From Streptomyces sp. NRRL WC-3618 (GTDB lineage Bacteria > Actinomycetota > Actinomycetes > Streptomycetales > Streptomycetaceae), in contig NZ_LGDW01000096.1 in assembly GCF_001280005.1 (NCBI RefSeq), positions 23,647 through 87,646 of the forward strand: 64,000 bases of DNA. The letters run 5' to 3'. Below are positions 61,461-64,000 of this stretch, piece after piece. Under the pieces are notes generated by a model that searched no databases, was not told where the DNA came from, and worked only from the letters and a program-made list of their open reading frames with translations. The stretch's first letter is position 1. Each line of letters starts with the position of its first letter. The translations under genes were made by a program, and so were the position numbers.

Positions 61461-63140
61461 ATGAGACGCAGCACCTTCCTGGCGGCGGCCACGGCGACCG
61501 CTCTGTCCGCCTCCCTGTTCGCGGGCCTCCTCCCGGCCCAGGCGGACGGCGCCGAGGGCGGTCCCGTGCTCTCCGGGGCGGACGGCTGGTACAGCCAGCC
61601 GGGGATGCTCTTCGTCAGCGCGCACTCGGACAGTCCCCTCACTCGCGTCACGGCGCACTTCTATCCGCTCGACGCAGCGGCCGGGGATCCGGAAGCCGGG
61701 TCGACGGACGACTTCACCCAGTACTCCGGACAGGACGCGCGGTCCGGCGTCTGGCGGGCGCCGGTCCACCTGGCGGATCTCGGCGACTACCGGGTGACCG
61801 TCGACCTGCGGGACGCCTCCGGCGCCACGGTGACCGGTGCCCTGTCCCCGTACACGTTGGAGTACCGGACCGTCGTCACGATCCCCGACCTGACCGCGAC
61901 CCCGGGCGTGGCGGACTACCTGCACCAGAAGGTCTCCGTCAACGGCACCGTTCTCGCCGCGGATCCCCGTCATCCCGAGGCTTCCGCTCCCGCCGTCGGC
62001 ATGCCCGTCGACATCAGGGCCGGGTTCGGCCGGCTGACGGCGACCACGGCGGCCGACGGCCGCTTCAGCACCGCTTTCGTCCCCACCCAGCCGCACATCA
62101 CGCTGACCGCGTCCCCGCTGGCCGCCCCCGCCTACCCGGGTGCGATCGACGTGGTGACACCCGAGCAGGACCTGCACACCACGCAGGCGCCGGTCCGCTT
62201 CTCGGCCGCCCCTCACGCCCTGAACCTCAAGCAGGGCACAACCGGTACCGTCACCGGCCGCGCGGAGATCCAGACCGCCTCAGGCCGGCAGCCGCTGCCG
62301 CACACCCCGATCACACTCTTCGGTCTCGGCCAGAACGGTCACGCCGGCTTCCTCGTCGCCGAAACCACCACCGACAGCAGGGGCTCCTACACACTCCACG
62401 TCCCCTCGGACAACCCCGCGCCGACCGCCGAGCTCATGGCCGGCGCCAGCGGCATGCCCTTCCAGGGGTTCGCCACCGCGCCCTTCAGCCTGCACGTCGC
62501 CTACACCACCTGGATCGAGATGAGCGCGACCCTCGACGACGACGCGTCCCTCAAGGTCGACGGGTACGTCTACTACGAGGACGCACGCGCGCACTGGCCC
62601 ACCAGGCCGACGGTCACCCTCCAGTACTCCAAGGACGGCAGGAGCGGCTGGAAGGACGCGGTAACCCTCCCCGTCACGATCCGCCACAACAAGCCCTCCC
62701 TGCCGGAAACGTTCGCCCGCACCTTCACCACACCGGACAGCAACGCCTACTGGCGCGCCCGTTTCAACGGCAACCCCGACCTTTCGACCAGCACCACCAA
62801 ACCGGAACATCTCCGCCGTTATGCCACGCGCGTCACCGGGTTCCACGTGTCCCCCGATCCGGTCCGCAGGTCGCGTCCGATCACGTTCTCCGGCCTCCTG
62901 CAGTACAAGGACGGCACCACCTGGAAGCCGCTCGCGCACGACTCCCCGGCCCTCTACTTCCGGCCCCGCGGCTCCACCGCGTACCACTTCGTCGCGGACC
63001 TCGGCACGGACGGACACGGTCGCCTCGTCGGCATGCAGACCGCCGGACAGGACGGCACCTGGGCCGTCGCCTTCGACCGCCAGACCGGAGACCGGTATCT
63101 GAAGAGCGCCCGGGTCACCGACTACGTCGACGTCAGGTAG
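61461..63140 (+). CDS. Large secreted protein of unknown function with Ig-like repeats
   Basis: 559 residues. Signal peptide [20 protein letters not shown]..., cleaved near LPAQADG. Beta-strand-rich domains follow: about 35-140 ([19 protein letters not shown]), 140-250, 260-350 ([20 protein letters not shown], carboxypeptidase-regulatory-like) and two repeats in which [19 protein letters not shown] and [20 protein letters not shown] correspond. No catalytic motif. It may be a surface or matrix adhesin. ATG 61461 has GAGGGA upstream. Confidence 0.75.
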   Translation: MRRSTFLAAATATALSASLFAGLLPAQADGAEGGPVLSGADGWYSQPGMLFVSAHSDSPLTRVTAHFYPLDAAAGDPEAGSTDDFTQYSGQDARSGVWRAPVHLADLGDYRVTVDLRDASGATVTGALSPYTLEYRTVVTIPDLTATPGVADYLHQKVSVNGTVLAADPRHPEASAPAVGMPVDIRAGFGRLTATTAADGRFSTAFVPTQPHITLTASPLAAPAYPGAIDVVTPEQDLHTTQAPVRFSAAPHALNLKQGTTGTVTGRAEIQTASGRQPLPHTPITLFGLGQNGHAGFLVAETTTDSRGSYTLHVPSDNPAPTAELMAGASGMPFQGFATAPFSLHVAYTTWIEMSATLDDDASLKVDGYVYYEDARAHWPTRPTVTLQYSKDGRSGWKDAVTLPVTIRHNKPSLPETFARTFTTPDSNAYWRARFNGNPDLSTSTTKPEHLRRYATRVTGFHVSPDPVRRSRPITFSGLLQYKDGTTWKPLAHDSPALYFRPRGSTAYHFVADLGTDGHGRLVGMQTAGQDGTWAVAFDRQTGDRYLKSARVTDYVDVR

Positions 63141-63351
63141 CCCCCTGCCTCCAGGCGCGGGGTGCCAGCCTCAGTCCGCCTGCGTACGTGACTTCCCTCC
63201 ACGGTCGGCACCGGTTTCCGTGGCTCGACGCCTCCGCTCCCCCACTGTTTTCGTCGGGTCGTGGCAGACCGTCGACGGTCCGAACAGGTGGCCGCAACAG
63301 GTCTCGGGTCGGTTCAGACCCCGTGGCGCCCGTATCGTTCGTAACGCGCGT

Positions 63352-63365
63352 ACCCTTCTAAGGGT
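63352..63365. promoter_or_regulatory. Inverted repeat before rpoA
   Basis: ACCCTT-CT-AAGGGT, 47 bases before the rpoA start. Possible operator or part of a leader; no clear -35/-10 pair found. Confidence 0.3.
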
Positions 63366-63411
63366 CTACGGCGTCACATATTGGGCGCCAAAACACTGGA
63401 GGCAACACCCC

Positions 63412-64000
63412 GTGCTGATCGCTCAGCGTCCGTCCCTGACCGAAGAAGTCGTCGACGAGTTCCGCTCCCGGTTCGTCATCGAGCCCCTGGAGCCGGGCTT
63501 CGGCTACACACTTGGCAACTCACTTCGTCGGACTCTTCTGTCCTCGATCCCGGGTGCGGCGGTCACGTCCATCCGCGTCGATGGCGTTCTGCACGAGTTC
63601 ACCACCGTGCCGGGCGTCAAGGAAGACGTCACCGACCTCATCCTCAACATCAAGCAGCTCGTCGTCAGCAGCGAGCACGACGAGCCGGTCGTCATGTACC
63701 TGCGCAAGCAGGGTCCGGGTCTCGTCACCGCCGCCGACATCGCGCCCCCGGCCGGTGTCGAGGTGCACAACCCCGACCTCGTCCTCGCCACGCTCAACGG
63801 CAAGGGCAAGCTGGAGATCGAACTGACCGTCGAGCGCGGTCGCGGTTATGTCTCCGCGGTGCAGAACAAGCAGGTCGGCCAGGAGATCGGCCGGATCCCG
63901 GTCGACTCGATCTACTCGCCGGTCCTCAAGGTCACGTACAAGGTCGAGGCCACGCGTGTCGAGCAGCGCACCGACTTCGACAAGCTGATCGTCGACGTCG
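63412..64000 (+). CDS. rpoA: RNA polymerase alpha subunit (partial, displaced copy)
   Basis: The first 196 residues of the alpha subunit, cut by the window edge. Sequence [40 protein letters not shown] and VNGKG-type loop [20 protein letters not shown] match the Streptomyces protein almost exactly as I recall it. GTG 63412 follows GGAGG. In Streptomyces rpoA normally follows rpsK in the ribosomal-protein operon; here the preceding 270 bases contain no rpsK and the gene before is a secreted protein. The last 30 or so bases of leader (from TTGGGCGCCA) look like the normal rpoA leader. A second copy is the simplest reading. Confidence 0.93.
   Translation, partial: MLIAQRPSLTEEVVDEFRSRFVIEPLEPGFGYTLGNSLRRTLLSSIPGAAVTSIRVDGVLHEFTTVPGVKEDVTDLILNIKQLVVSSEHDEPVVMYLRKQGPGLVTAADIAPPAGVEVHNPDLVLATLNGKGKLEIELTVERGRGYVSAVQNKQVGQEIGRIPVDSIYSPVLKVTYKVEATRVEQRTDFDKLIVDV

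Noticed and set aside
1..64000. CRISPR arrays, rRNA, tRNA, transposases, integrases
   Set aside because: No regularly spaced repeats, no conserved RNA segments, and no reading frame with transposase or integrase motifs were seen.

Overview
The window is a piece of a Streptomyces (or closely related actinobacterial) chromosome. The DNA is very GC-rich with strong third-position GC bias. Purine-rich ribosome sites precede many GTG starts, twin-arginine signals are common, and several operons use ATGA/GTGA overlaps. The partial gene at the right edge encodes an RNA polymerase alpha subunit that reads like the Streptomyces protein as I remember it. I see no rRNA, tRNA, CRISPR array, transposase or integrase.

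Left part (1-17 kb). It opens with gene debris: an unidentified fragment, a middle piece of an MFS exporter, and a short DUF1963-like ORF that stops in a strong hairpin. Then come a small cysteine-containing conserved protein, a secreted beta-propeller protein, a secreted DD-peptidase/beta-lactamase-fold enzyme with an altered YxN motif, and a TerD-family protein. After a decayed stretch there is a PucR regulator divergent from a flavodoxin-reductase-like/2Fe-2S reductase and fatty-acid desaturase pair. Next are a subtilase lipoprotein, a small membrane protein, a decayed HxlR regulator beside a decayed quinone oxidoreductase, a TAP-family secreted peptidase, and a GH74 xyloglucanase ruined by at least five frameshifts and a stop codon.

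Middle (17-33.6 kb). A SigE-like sigma factor, a small membrane protein and a protein O-mannosyltransferase form a coupled operon. A ferric-reductase-like flavocytochrome follows. A Tat-exported YtcJ-type amidohydrolase diverges from a LacI regulator. A SnoaL-like lipoprotein and an APH-type kinase come next, then a ThuA plus Gfo/Idh/MocA pair behind two copies of a 17-bp operator-like repeat. A TetR regulator is divergent from a second, cytoplasmic amidohydrolase and an APC permease, with two copies of the same operator-like sequence between them.

Right part (33.6-64 kb). This holds a methyltransferase, a GH95 alpha-L-fucosidase carrying two inserted discoidin-like modules, hydrolases, a ComB-like phosphatase, a GH26 mannanase, a nucleotidyltransferase, an epimerase reduced by an internal deletion, a roadblock protein behind a 16-bp palindrome, an ArsR regulator, a trypsin-like protein lacking two of its three catalytic residues, and a signal-less subtilase. 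Further right are two paralogous small proteins, a SigJ-type sigma factor with a CMD-family protein, phosphoglucomutase, a second APH-like kinase, and a five-gene ECF sigma / zinc-finger anti-sigma / ABC transporter operon. An exonuclease-endonuclease-phosphatase and a large secreted repeat protein precede the displaced rpoA.

Themes: secreted degradation of plant hemicellulose (GH74 dead; GH95 and GH26 apparently intact); regulators sitting beside small catabolic modules; several sigma/anti-sigma units; and unusually many broken genes. The most surprising item is rpoA sitting alone behind a secreted-protein gene rather than in the ribosomal-protein operon.
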